Source: Bacteroides sp. (lineage in GTDB: Bacteria; Bacteroidota; Bacteroidia; Bacteroidales; Muribaculaceae). Taken from it: a stretch of DNA of 64,000 nt. The notes under the pieces are model-generated. The model had not been told where the DNA came from. It was given only the letters and a program-made list of their open reading frames with translations, and made no database searches. The position numbers and the translations under genes were made by a program. Of the stretch, positions 37,721 to 47,833 are shown in pieces; position 1 is the stretch's first letter; each line of letters begins with the position of its first letter. The DNA lies in the NCBI GenBank assembly GCA_014802265.1, contig JAAVCP010000013.1, forward strand, positions 62,001-126,000, in the 5' to 3' direction.

Positions 37721-38356
37721 ATGAAAAAAATTAAAAATGTATTTACACTTCTTGGGATTGTGGCAATTTCTTTGACCACATCTTGTTCACAGTCTGTTAA
37801 AAATTCAAGTGGCAATGACTCATCGACATCTAATGCTACAGAAACTGTGATCAATAACATTATGACACGCACAAGCGTAAGACAATTTACCTCTCAAGCT
37901 ATCTCAAAAGATACTCTTGATATCATTGTCAAGGCTGGCATGGCGGCACCCACCGCAATGAATAAACAACCGTGGGCTTTTGTGGTTGTTACAGAAAGAG
38001 AGGTGCTTGACAGTCTTGAAGTAGTACATCCCTACTCTAATCTTAAAACTGCTACTGCAGCCATAATCGTTTGTGGTGACATGAAGAAAACTTCAGAAGA
38101 TTTCGCACGAGAATATTGGGTCCAAGATTGTTCAGCTGCTACTGAAAATATTCTTCTTGCAGCTCACGCATATGGCTTAGGTGCAGTATGGTGTGGCGTA
38201 TATCCCAATCCTAATGTGATACCTGAAGTGAAAAGAGTTTTAGGAATTCCTCAAGGCGTAACTCCTCTAAACATCATTTCAATGGGTTATCCTGCCGCGG
38301 AGTCTCAACCCAAAGACAAATGGAATCCTGAAAACGTGCATTATCAGAAATGGTAA
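37721..38356 (+). CDS. Nitroreductase-family lipoprotein
   Basis: Lipobox MKKIKNVFTLLGIVAISLTTSC; MTRTSVRQFTSQAISKDTLDIIVKAGMAAPTAMNKQPWAFVVV; AAHAYGLGAVWCGVYP. Confidence 0.88.
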   Translation: MKKIKNVFTLLGIVAISLTTSCSQSVKNSSGNDSSTSNATETVINNIMTRTSVRQFTSQAISKDTLDIIVKAGMAAPTAMNKQPWAFVVVTEREVLDSLEVVHPYSNLKTATAAIIVCGDMKKTSEDFAREYWVQDCSAATENILLAAHAYGLGAVWCGVYPNPNVIPEVKRVLGIPQGVTPLNIISMGYPAAESQPKDKWNPENVHYQKW

Positions 38357-38379
38357 ATCTGATATTCAAAAAATTAAAA

Positions 38380-38426
38380 ATAGTAAAGGTATGCTGACCA
38401 ATTATCTGTCAGCATATCTTTACTAT
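38380..38426. terminator. Bidirectional terminator between nitroreductase and GH51 genes
   Basis: atagtaaaggtatgctgac / gtcagcatatctttactat: 19-bp arms with one G-T pair, 9-nt loop. Confidence 0.7.
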
Positions 38427-38464
38427 AATAGGTTATTATAATTTCTTACCTTTCATGCTGATAT

Positions 38465-40936
38465 TCAGATACGAATGACGGTAAAGGAATATGGCGTAAG
38501 AGGTATGTTGAAAAACGACGATTCAATCGTTACTCGATCTGTCTTTATTGACGCTTTCTCATCTGCGGGGTTACCACTCATTACAGTGCGTAACGTATTG
38601 AGCGAACCATTATTATCAGGAAATAGAGAGGTAAGATCAATTTCAACAGTAGTCTCCACTGGAAGCATATTAACCAATTTTATAATTACATCTCCCGTTT
38701 CCTTATCTTTCACAATAGAAGCACCAACCCTGACAGCGGCTTTTTCATTATCTGTGTTAACTTTTAATGATGAATCCAAATAGTAGTCACCAATATTTTC
38801 TCCATATAGGCGCATGGTGTGATAGTCAGTTGTAGGACGGACATCCGTATTACTAAAATAAATCAAGTCAGGACGCCATTGAGTATGATTATCTTTTGCA
38901 AGTAAAGGAGCGTATGAACTCATTGACACTACATCTGCATTCCTTTCAACAGAAGTGAGGTAAAGTGCCTCTGCCAGTGCAGTCTCCATATTTGACGGAC
39001 GACCAGGGAGATGAGCAGCCCATTCGCCGAGATACACCTTAGTACCGTTACGGTCATAGTTGTTATAAAAATCCTGATTGTAGATTAGCCATGCAGGGTC
39101 AACATAATAATGCTCGTCAACCATATCGATATTCTTTTCTTTAGCCAATTGCCAACCCTCCTCATAATCAGCACCCTCATAGAATGGTCCAACAGTACCG
39201 ACAACAGTTATCTCAGGATAAGTCTTTTTAACGGTATCATTGATACGAGTGAATCTTTCTTTAAATACCTCAGTAATCATATCCTCATTACCGATACCAA
39301 TATACTTGAGATTAAACGGCTCCGGATGACCTGCAACCACACGTTTAGCACCCCACGTTGATGTCACAGGACCATTTGCATATTCTATCAAATCAAGAAC
39401 GTCTTGAATATAGTCATCGAGAGAATCCATAGGCAAACCTTGTTGCTGCCCATGAAAAGTAAGCGCATCATGAGTAAAACGTGAAGGTCGTGAAGAATTC
39501 TGACATGGTACTCCTGCGGCGAGCACTGGCAAAGGCTCAGCACCTATGTCCTCACAAAACTGAAAATATTCATAATAGCCCAACCCTCGTGTCTGATGAT
39601 AACCCCACAGATTATATAGAGGTTTACGAGCCTCGAGTGAACCGATTGAGCCTTTCCAGTCATACACATTGTCAAGTCCATTGCCATGTGCAACACATCC
39701 ACCGGGGAAACGTACAAACTGGGGTTTCAAATCAGCAAGAGCCTGTGCAAGATCAGCACGCAATCCATTCTCACGTCCTTTAAATGTATTTACCGGAAAT
39801 AAAGAGATCATATCTAAGTCAAGAACTCCATTATTCTTCGGAACAATCTGAAGTGTAGATTCCGCTGAATAGTCATCGGGATTAAGCATAATTTCATAAT
39901 CATTCCAATTATTACCTTTTTTTATGGTAACTTTTCCGGAAGCGAGCTTCCTCCCATAAGAAGACACAAGATCAATTTCTATCGGCATCTTTTTGTCGCA
40001 ACGAGCTTTGAATTTCAATTTATAAGCTTCCCCCTTCTTAAGAGTTATACCATCAAAACCTGAGTTGACAAAGGCGTTTCCACCATTATTAATCATTGTG
40101 GCAATTCCACCTTTTACATTCAATCGGGCATAATGAGGATTATTTGGATGAATTGGATCATCGGTAGTTATTTCGAAATCAATCTTATCTCCATTTACAC
40201 TCCATGCATATTTCGGACCCCAATCCTTGGTCCCACTTTCATCTGAGACATATTCAAAATCACGATTTTGAATCAACTCACCATAAAGACCTCCATCAGC
40301 TGCATAATTAATATCTTCAAAAAATATTCCCATCAGCAATGGACTTATCTCTTTGGATTTTCCTGTGGCTTTTAATGTGGCTTTTAATGGTTTGAGTGAG
40401 GCAAAACGTTCGTTATCTTTATCGCAGTGTTCAGAATACAAGGCGGCAAGACGACTACGCTTAGCCACGAAATCATCAAGACTCTTTACAAGTTTTTCAT
40501 CGGTTTTCATGATATAACCTGTGACTTGCCCACCATTAAGTTCTATCACAGACGGTATATATCCCACATTAGTGCGGAAAGTAAGTTTGGAGGTATCAGC
40601 TGGACTCATATACTTCTGCGGCTTCCAACTCAGCAGATCAGGTGACTGAGCCCAACCTATTACGCCACCATCGGATGTGGCTTTAAAAAGACAGGACCAT
40701 CCGGTTGAAGTAGGAAACAATTCCGGCATCCACATCTTCTTCCCAGATCCCCAAGCACCGAAATCTGACTTTACAAAATCATACCCATCCCCTATGCTGC
40801 GCCACGTCTTACTATCTTCACTAACTGCAAATCGTAATCCTCCTCTTCCATTCTCAGGAGAGTAGAAAAATAAATCAGTGGCACCACTACATAAAACTGT
40901 CAATCCTAATATGCCTGACAAAATACTTTTTTTCAT
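38465..40936 (-). CDS. Alpha-L-arabinofuranosidase, GH51, with an N-terminal partial GH43-like segment
   Basis: ORF to 40984; likely start MKKSILSGILGLTVLCSG at 40936. ISPLLMGIFFEDINYAADGGLYGELIQNRDFEY; FVRFPGGCVAHGNGLDNVYDWKGSIG; YIGIGNED; N-terminus FYSPENGRGGLRFAVSEDSKTWRSIGDG...WMPELFPT is GH43-like. Confidence 0.88.
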   Translation of the reverse strand: MKKSILSGILGLTVLCSGATDLFFYSPENGRGGLRFAVSEDSKTWRSIGDGYDFVKSDFGAWGSGKKMWMPELFPTSTGWSCLFKATSDGGVIGWAQSPDLLSWKPQKYMSPADTSKLTFRTNVGYIPSVIELNGGQVTGYIMKTDEKLVKSLDDFVAKRSRLAALYSEHCDKDNERFASLKPLKATLKATGKSKEISPLLMGIFFEDINYAADGGLYGELIQNRDFEYVSDESGTKDWGPKYAWSVNGDKIDFEITTDDPIHPNNPHYARLNVKGGIATMINNGGNAFVNSGFDGITLKKGEAYKLKFKARCDKKMPIEIDLVSSYGRKLASGKVTIKKGNNWNDYEIMLNPDDYSAESTLQIVPKNNGVLDLDMISLFPVNTFKGRENGLRADLAQALADLKPQFVRFPGGCVAHGNGLDNVYDWKGSIGSLEARKPLYNLWGYHQTRGLGYYEYFQFCEDIGAEPLPVLAAGVPCQNSSRPSRFTHDALTFHGQQQGLPMDSLDDYIQDVLDLIEYANGPVTSTWGAKRVVAGHPEPFNLKYIGIGNEDMITEVFKERFTRINDTVKKTYPEITVVGTVGPFYEGADYEEGWQLAKEKNIDMVDEHYYVDPAWLIYNQDFYNNYDRNGTKVYLGEWAAHLPGRPSNMETALAEALYLTSVERNADVVSMSSYAPLLAKDNHTQWRPDLIYFSNTDVRPTTDYHTMRLYGENIGDYYLDSSLKVNTDNEKAAVRVGASIVKDKETGDVIIKLVNMLPVETTVEIDLTSLFPDNNGSLNTLRTVMSGNPADEKASIKTDRVTIESSFFNIPLTPYSFTVIRI

Positions 40937-40983
40937 GATTGATTTTTTGTTAACTTTGTACAAAGTTAACAAAAAATCAATCA
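40936..40983. promoter_or_regulatory. Perfect 48-bp palindrome abutting the GH51 start codon
   Basis: tgattgattttttgttaactttgt|acaaagttaacaaaaaatcaatca: 24-bp arms, zero spacer; both strands carry TAACTTTG. Confidence 0.7.
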
Positions 40984-41000
40984 ATTATAAAATAAAAACC

Positions 41001-42092
41001 TTATGATGGTATTTTTGCATTTAGAATTTCAATCTGTTGACGTACCGATTCTTCATGAATAGCTTGTAGCACGGTCTTCATGAAGTCTGCTGACATTCCC
41101 ATTTGCACAGCTGCTGCCACACGGCTACGAATCAAATCGTCATAACGTGATTCCTGTACCACGGGCATTGAATGCTCCTTCTTATATCTACCGATTTCAC
41201 GAGAAATTTCCATTCTTTTGTTGTATAGTTCAAGAAGTTCACTATCAATCTTATCTATTTGACGACGCAAATTTTGGAGGCTTTCTCCATCGCGATTCTC
41301 ATTTCTAACTACAAGTGAACTTAAAATAAAGCGTAGAACTTCTGGAGTAATCTGCTGATTCTTATCACTCCACGCCTCATCAGGATTACAATGACTTTCA
41401 ATCATCAACCCATTGAACTTCATATCAAGTGCTTGCTGGCAAAGCGGACCTATAAGCTCACGTTTTCCACCCATGTGGCTTGGATCAATTATAATGGAAA
41501 GATTAGGTAGCCGCCGGTGAAGTTCAATAGGTATTCGCCATTGAGGAAGATTGCGATATATACTTTTACCATAATAACTGAATCCACGGTGCACTGCGCC
41601 TAACCGCCTTATTCCTGCATTATATATTCTTTCCAATGCTCCTATCCAAAGTTCAATATCTGGATTTACAGGATTTTTAACTAATACACTCACATCTGTT
41701 GCTTTAGCTTCCTTAAGAGTGTCAGCTATCTCTTGCACGGCAAAAGGATTAGCTGATGTCCGGGCTCCTATCCACAAAATATCTATCCCTGCCTCCAGTG
41801 CCTCCAACACATGGCTACGCATAGCAACTTCTGTGGCTACCAGCATTCCGGTTTCTGTTTTCACTCTCTTAAGCCATTCTAAGCCTTTCTTACCAATACC
41901 TTCAAAACCACCAGGTTTAGTACGAGGTTTCCAGATACCTGCACGAAAAATCTTCACTCCACCAATTGCAAGCTGACGAGCAGTTGACATTACCTGTTCT
42001 TCTGTTTCAGCACTGCAAGGACCTGACATAACCAGAAGGGAATCGTCTGAACCTCCTCCTTCCACTATTGGTTTTAAATCATCAAAAATCAT
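41001..42092 (-). CDS. Bifunctional 3-deoxy-7-phosphoheptulonate synthase / chorismate mutase
   Basis: ORF to 42116; probable start MIFDDLKPIVEGG. MSGPCSAETEEQVMSTARQLAIGGVKIFRAGIWKPRTKPGGFEGIG plus C-terminal chorismate mutase LRRQIDKIDSELLELYNKRMEISREIGRYKKEHSMPV. Confidence 0.92.
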   Translation of the reverse strand: MIFDDLKPIVEGGGSDDSLLVMSGPCSAETEEQVMSTARQLAIGGVKIFRAGIWKPRTKPGGFEGIGKKGLEWLKRVKTETGMLVATEVAMRSHVLEALEAGIDILWIGARTSANPFAVQEIADTLKEAKATDVSVLVKNPVNPDIELWIGALERIYNAGIRRLGAVHRGFSYYGKSIYRNLPQWRIPIELHRRLPNLSIIIDPSHMGGKRELIGPLCQQALDMKFNGLMIESHCNPDEAWSDKNQQITPEVLRFILSSLVVRNENRDGESLQNLRRQIDKIDSELLELYNKRMEISREIGRYKKEHSMPVVQESRYDDLIRSRVAAAVQMGMSADFMKTVLQAIHEESVRQQIEILNAKIPS

Positions 42093-43272
42093 TATTACAC
42101 TTATTAAATTCTTCAATACGTTTAAGAGCTATCATCATTTTTTCTTCTGCGGCACAAAGTGAAATCCTTATGTAACCTTCTCCATTACTACCGAAAATGA
42201 AACCGGGCACTATAAACACTCTTGCTCCTTTTAAAATACGATCTGCAAACTTTGCACTGTCAGTTTTTCCATATGGTAATTTACCCCACAGGAAAAGTCC
42301 ACGTTGTGACATATCAAAACTACAGCCAAGAGCCGTCATAATTTTTTCTGCCACTTTTCGGCGACCCCTATAAATATTATTTAAATTCTCATACCAAGTG
42401 TCAGGCAATAGAAGTGCCTTTATGGCAGCCTCCATCACAGGTTTGAACTGACCGGAATCAATATTTGATTTCATTTTACGTATCCAGCTTATGAAATCTG
42501 CGTTTGATGACACCATACCCATCCTCCAACCAGCCATATTATGGCTCTTGCTCAAAGAATTCAGTTCAATAGCTATTTTGAGCGCTCCTTCAATTTGAAG
42601 AATGCTCAATGGATTGTCATTTAGAATAAAGCTATATGGGTTATCATGTACTATTACAATTCCATGACGTTTCCCAAAATCTATAAGGCGTTTGAAAAGA
42701 GAGATACTTGCACATGCTCCCGTCGGCATATTAGGATAATTAACCCACATTAGTTTAATTTCTCCCTCTGAAGCAAGTTGATCTAACTGATCAAAGTCAG
42801 GTTGCCAATTGTTATTCTCCTTAAGATCATAGCATACCACTTCTGCACCAAGCATTTTACTCACTCCAGTATAAGTCATATAGCCAGGATTGGGCACCAA
42901 TACTCTATCGCCGGGATTAAGAAAAGCGAGACTAATATGTAAGATACCTTCCTTAGATCCAATTAAGGGAAGAATCTCCGAATCAGGATTAAGTATTACT
43001 CCATAATGATCTAAATACCATTTACTCATTGCTTCTCTTAGCTGAGGAATGCCCGATGCTATCTGATACGTATGATTACCTTCACTCTGTGCAGACCTAC
43101 ACAGAGTATCAATAACTTCAGAAGAGGGCATTCGGTCAGGACCACCTACCCCGAGAGATATAACATCAAGTCCATGAGCGTTCATGGCAGCAACTTCACG
43201 CATTTTGCCAGCAAACCAATACTCTTTTATCTCCTCTACCCTTTTTGCAGGTATTATTTTATTTTCCATCAC
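42082..43272 (-). CDS. PLP-dependent aminotransferase (class I/II)
   Basis: GLDVISLGVGGPDRMPSSEVIDTL; NYPNMPTGACAS; ELNSLSKSHNMAGWRMGM. Confidence 0.92.
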   Translation of the reverse strand: MMENKIIPAKRVEEIKEYWFAGKMREVAAMNAHGLDVISLGVGGPDRMPSSEVIDTLCRSAQSEGNHTYQIASGIPQLREAMSKWYLDHYGVILNPDSEILPLIGSKEGILHISLAFLNPGDRVLVPNPGYMTYTGVSKMLGAEVVCYDLKENNNWQPDFDQLDQLASEGEIKLMWVNYPNMPTGACASISLFKRLIDFGKRHGIVIVHDNPYSFILNDNPLSILQIEGALKIAIELNSLSKSHNMAGWRMGMVSSNADFISWIRKMKSNIDSGQFKPVMEAAIKALLLPDTWYENLNNIYRGRRKVAEKIMTALGCSFDMSQRGLFLWGKLPYGKTDSAKFADRILKGARVFIVPGFIFGSNGEGYIRISLCAAEEKMMIALKRIEEFNKCNNDF

Positions 43273-43280
43273 GATCTTTA

Positions 43281-44150
43281 TTAATGAATACCAACCTTTT
43301 CAACATATTCTCCCAATATCCTGAATTCGCTTGTCAAAGGTTCCACTGCCTGCAATCCCTGACGATAACGAAAATAGGATTTAAATGTGAGATCGACATA
43401 AAATCTATATTCCCACTCCCTACCCATTATTGGCAATGACTGAATCTTAGTAAGATTCAAATCATAGAAAGAAAGAATAGTAAGCACTTTAGAGAGTGCT
43501 CCCTGTGTGTGAGGAAGAGTAAAGACAATACTGGATTTATTCAATTCATTTTCACTCTGTTTTAATTCAGCTGCCAGCAGTGGATCTGCCAATATCAGAA
43601 ATCGAGTAAAATTCCGTTTATTAGTCTCAATTCCTTTCTCCAAAATATTTAATCCATATAGAGTCGCTGCCAATTCACCACAGACAGCAGCATGACCATG
43701 CAGATTTTTTCTTGCAATTTCTTCAGCACTTCCGGCGGTATCGAATTTCTCCACCATTCGCATATTAGGATGACGCCTTAGAAACTGCTCACATTGCATA
43801 AGTGCCATTGGATGAGAATTAACCTCATTTATATCTTCTATTGTCTCACCGGGCAGTGCACATAACACATGACTTATTCTGACAGAATGTTCACCAATTA
43901 TTGTATGATTACTCTGTCTTAAAAGTTCATGATTTGCAAGCAGACTGCCCGCTATCGTGTTTTCAATTGCAACGATACCAAGTAACGAAGCATCTGTTGA
44001 AAGAGCATCAAAAAGTACTGGGAAAGAATCAAAAGGTACCGGCTCAACCTCACAATCAGTAAAATATTGTCTTGCTGCCATATCATGAAAGCAGCCGGCA
44101 ATTCCTTGAATTGCCACTTTCCTAATTAAATTATCGTTTATCATCAGCAA
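43281..44150 (-). CDS. pheA: Prephenate dehydratase
   Basis: VAIQGIAGCFHDMAARQYF; VAIENTIAGSLLANHELL; VNSHPMALMQCEQFL; NFTRFLIL; C-terminal ACT domain TLPHTQGALSKVLTIL. Confidence 0.92.
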   Translation of the reverse strand: MLMINDNLIRKVAIQGIAGCFHDMAARQYFTDCEVEPVPFDSFPVLFDALSTDASLLGIVAIENTIAGSLLANHELLRQSNHTIIGEHSVRISHVLCALPGETIEDINEVNSHPMALMQCEQFLRRHPNMRMVEKFDTAGSAEEIARKNLHGHAAVCGELAATLYGLNILEKGIETNKRNFTRFLILADPLLAAELKQSENELNKSSIVFTLPHTQGALSKVLTILSFYDLNLTKIQSLPIMGREWEYRFYVDLTFKSYFRYRQGLQAVEPLTSEFRILGEYVEKVGIH

Positions 44151-44170
44151 ATAATAATTTATTTAACTCT

Positions 44171-47100
44171 CTACATTCTCAGAATCTCTTTCATACGCAT
44201 AACAGAGATAGACCGCCGCTCAGCATAATCCTTTAATTGGTCTTCACCAATTTTTCCGACCATAAAATAATGGGAATTTGGATTCGATATATAGAGACCA
44301 CTTATGGAAGATGATGGATACATTGCCCCGTTTTCTGTAAGTGTTAAACCAATACGTTCTAAGGGAAGTAATTTATCTAAAGAATAATTCAAAAGCTGAT
44401 CGGGCAAAATTGGATAACCTATGGCAGGTCTTATGCCCTGATACTCACCTCTCATTATTCGGTTGACATTATTATCCTCATCAGAGTAGCCCCACATTTC
44501 AGTTCTTACCTTTCTATGAAGCCATTCAGAAGCAGCCTCAGCAATGCGGTCAGATAGAGTCTGGAGAAGTAATGCTTTATAACTATCATTAATCTGATGC
44601 CTTTTCTTTGCTTCTTCAGCTAACCAATTACCGGCACTAACTGCAAACAGCCCTATATAATCTGACGGCATAATAAAATCTGCAAGCGATAGGAAATCTG
44701 AATTCTCCGATTGCTGTCGTAAAGCAGGTATCAGTTCATTTCCAATGACAATATTGTCATCAAAAGAGCCGGCAGGATAGAACGCAACTATACCTTTTCC
44801 ATCAAATTTACCTGAAGAGATTATTGAAGCGAGTAGTGAGCGTGCATCATCATAAAGTCTCAATGCTTCTTCCCCTTTATCTCTCTCAGCATTTTGGATA
44901 TTTATTCTCCATTCTGATTTACAAACCTCACATCCATCATAGGGGAAAGTATCAATGTAACTGCCTGATAGTTTCCACGCATGAAAAAACATCTTCCAGT
45001 TAATCAATCGACTGATTTCTTTTAAATCCAGATCCACGATCAACGCCTCCGCAAGAGGTACCCGAGGAGCAACAGGTACATATTCCCTTACATATCCTTT
45101 GGCTCGTGCCTCCTCAATTGGTAAAATCTGTTTATCAGAACCATAATGGGAATCACAAAGTTGTCGATACTCATTATAGATTGTCTTACGATAAGAATCT
45201 GCATTTTCCTTATCAAGTAACCGGGAAGCGATCAAAGGATTCTGTGAAGCATCCAAAGCATGGATTACCGGGGCATGATAGACAGGAGCTATCTTTAAGG
45301 CTGTATGAAGCTTTGAGGTAGTGGCACCCCCTACTATTAAAGGAATGTCAAATCCCTTCTTCTCCATAGCCTTTGCCACATTCACCATTTCAGCTAAAGA
45401 AGGAGTTATCAGACCGGAAAGACATACGAGATCAGGATGCAGTTCCTCTATTTTTTTGATTATCTCTTCTGTAGGAACCATCACACCAAGATCAACCACT
45501 TCATAATTATTACAAGCTAACACTATTGAAGTAATATTCTTACCGATATCATGCACATCACCCTTTACAGTAGCAAATAATACTGTTCCCGCTTTAGAAG
45601 AATCCTTAGATTTGAGTGAATCCTTTTCCATAAAAGGGCGAAGATAATCTACTGCGGTTTTCATAGTTCTCGCAGTTTTGACCACTTGTGGCAAAAACAT
45701 TTTACCTTCACCGAAAAGCTCGCCTACCTTATTCATGCCTTCCATCAGAGGTCCACTGATTATATCAACAGGATTATTGCCTGACTCTAATGCCTCCTCA
45801 ATATCATGTATAAGATATTCGTTATGTCCTTTTATAATTGCATGAACAAGCCTTGTCTCCACCGTCTCTGATATATCACGGATCTTTTCTATTTTTCCAG
45901 AAAGATTTTCTCTGGCATCAGTCAGAGCATATCTTGATAAATCTTCCGAAGCGCCAGCTCTCCTATATAATACCACATCTTCTATCAAACTCCGTAGTGA
46001 TTCGTTGATTTCATCGTATGTTACGCTTGTGGCAGGATTGACAATACCCATGTCCATACCCGCAGCTATAGCATGGTAAAGAAACACACTGTGCATGCAT
46101 TCCCTTAGATGATTTTTTCCTCTGAATGCAAAAGAAAGGTTGCTGACTCCTCCACTTGTGTGAGTACCGGGAAGATTTTCTTTTATCCACTTTACAGCAC
46201 GAATAAAATCCAACCCATAGCGATCGTGTTCTTCCAACCCAGTAGCAACTGCCATAATATTGACATCGAAGATTATATCTTCAGGGGGCATTCCACACTC
46301 TTTTGTAAGCAAGTTATAAGATCTGTTGCAGATTTCTATTTTACACTGGTAGGTATCTGCCTGTCCCAGTTCGTCGAATGCCATTACAATAACAGCAGCC
46401 CCAAGCTGACGGATACGTTTCCCTTTTTTTATGAACTCCTCTTTCCCTTCTTTCAAAGATATTGAATTAACAATACTTTTTCCCTGAAGATTTTTCAAGG
46501 CAGCCTCTGCAACATTCCAATTAGAAGTATCAACCATTATCGGCACCTTGGCAACTTCAGGATCAGAAGCTACCAACCGTAAAAATGTAACCATTTCTTT
46601 CTCAGCGTCCAATAGTGGGTCATCCATATTAATGTCTATAAGCATGGCACCATCTTCTACCTGCTTTACAGCTATTTGGAGAGCCTCTTCATATTTACCT
46701 TCTTTTATAAGGCGCAGGAATTTCCTCGACCCTGCCACATTGCAGCGTTCCCCGACATTGACGAAGTTATTCTCATGTATTACTTCCACTACTTCCAGTC
46801 CTGAAACCCTTAATTCTTTCTTTATCTCAGCCCTCTTGTGTGGTTTCCCATTTTTGATACTTTTCACAAGATATGCAATATGGTCTGGAGTAGTGCCGCA
46901 ACAACCACCTACAATATTTAGAAGTCCTTCTTCAACAGCCGGAACCATCATGCTGGCAAATATATCAGGAGTTTCCTGATATTCTCCAAGAGCATTCGGC
47001 AACCCTGCATTAGGATGGGCACTGACAAAATGGGTAGTAATGTTTCCAAGTTCACGAATATGAGGAATCATTTCCTTACCACCAAAACTACAATTAAGTC

Positions 47101-47824
47101 CCACACTTACCACATTATCATATCCCTCAATGGAAGTTACAAATGCCTTAAGTGTTTGTCCTGATAATGTACGCCCTGATTTGTCAGAAAGAGTGGCAGA
47201 AATCATAATAGGGATAGATATGCCCCTTTCCCACATTACAGAATTAGCAGCATCAAGACCAGCTTTAAGATTAAGTGTATCAAAAACAGTCTCAAAAAGA
47301 AGAATATCTACATTTCCGTCAATCAACCCTCTGATTTGATCGGAATAAGTCTCAAACAATTCATCGTAAGTGATATTCCTATAAGCTGGATTTTCAATAT
47401 CCGGGCTAATAGAAGCTGACCTGTTGGTAGGACCAATTGATCCAGCCACAAATACTTTTCTTCCACTCTCAATTACAGCTGTCTTTGCCAATTCAGCACC
47501 GGTTTTATTGAGCTCATATATAATTCCGTTATACTTATCCAGTCCATAGTCTGCCATTGAGACAGCATTCGCATTGAAGGTATTGGTGCTTATAATGTCT
47601 ACACCGGCACAGATGTATGCGGCATGAATCTTCTTAATATCCTTTGGCTTCGTAAGACAAAGTAAGTCATTACAGCCAAACAGACGTTGATTATGTGAAC
47701 GAAACCTTTCTCCACGGAAGTCAGATTCGTCCAAGTTGAGACGTTGAATCGTTGTGCCCATTGCGCCATCGAGCACAAGCACCCTTTCCTTCAATTTATT
47801 TTCAAAATCACGTGTATTAATCAT
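44171..47824 (-). CDS. metH: Cobalamin-dependent methionine synthase
   Basis: LVLDGAMGTTIQRLNLDESDFRGERF; FATVKGDVHDIGKNITSIVLACNNYEVVDLGVMVP; C-terminal activation domain. Confidence 0.97.
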   Translation of the reverse strand: MINTRDFENKLKERVLVLDGAMGTTIQRLNLDESDFRGERFRSHNQRLFGCNDLLCLTKPKDIKKIHAAYICAGVDIISTNTFNANAVSMADYGLDKYNGIIYELNKTGAELAKTAVIESGRKVFVAGSIGPTNRSASISPDIENPAYRNITYDELFETYSDQIRGLIDGNVDILLFETVFDTLNLKAGLDAANSVMWERGISIPIMISATLSDKSGRTLSGQTLKAFVTSIEGYDNVVSVGLNCSFGGKEMIPHIRELGNITTHFVSAHPNAGLPNALGEYQETPDIFASMMVPAVEEGLLNIVGGCCGTTPDHIAYLVKSIKNGKPHKRAEIKKELRVSGLEVVEVIHENNFVNVGERCNVAGSRKFLRLIKEGKYEEALQIAVKQVEDGAMLIDINMDDPLLDAEKEMVTFLRLVASDPEVAKVPIMVDTSNWNVAEAALKNLQGKSIVNSISLKEGKEEFIKKGKRIRQLGAAVIVMAFDELGQADTYQCKIEICNRSYNLLTKECGMPPEDIIFDVNIMAVATGLEEHDRYGLDFIRAVKWIKENLPGTHTSGGVSNLSFAFRGKNHLRECMHSVFLYHAIAAGMDMGIVNPATSVTYDEINESLRSLIEDVVLYRRAGASEDLSRYALTDARENLSGKIEKIRDISETVETRLVHAIIKGHNEYLIHDIEEALESGNNPVDIISGPLMEGMNKVGELFGEGKMFLPQVVKTARTMKTAVDYLRPFMEKDSLKSKDSSKAGTVLFATVKGDVHDIGKNITSIVLACNNYEVVDLGVMVPTEEIIKKIEELHPDLVCLSGLITPSLAEMVNVAKAMEKKGFDIPLIVGGATTSKLHTALKIAPVYHAPVIHALDASQNPLIASRLLDKENADSYRKTIYNEYRQLCDSHYGSDKQILPIEEARAKGYVREYVPVAPRVPLAEALIVDLDLKEISRLINWKMFFHAWKLSGSYIDTFPYDGCEVCKSEWRINIQNAERDKGEEALRLYDDARSLLASIISSGKFDGKGIVAFYPAGSFDDNIVIGNELIPALRQQSENSDFLSLADFIMPSDYIGLFAVSAGNWLAEEAKKRHQINDSYKALLLQTLSDRIAEAASEWLHRKVRTEMWGYSDEDNNVNRIMRGEYQGIRPAIGYPILPDQLLNYSLDKLLPLERIGLTLTENGAMYPSSSISGLYISNPNSHYFMVGKIGEDQLKDYAERRSISVMRMKEILRM

Positions 47825-47833
47825 AATACAAAA

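Noticed and set aside
46109-46979. Plus-strand ORFs of 118 and 143 aa
   Set aside because: Antisense to metH; no domain signal.
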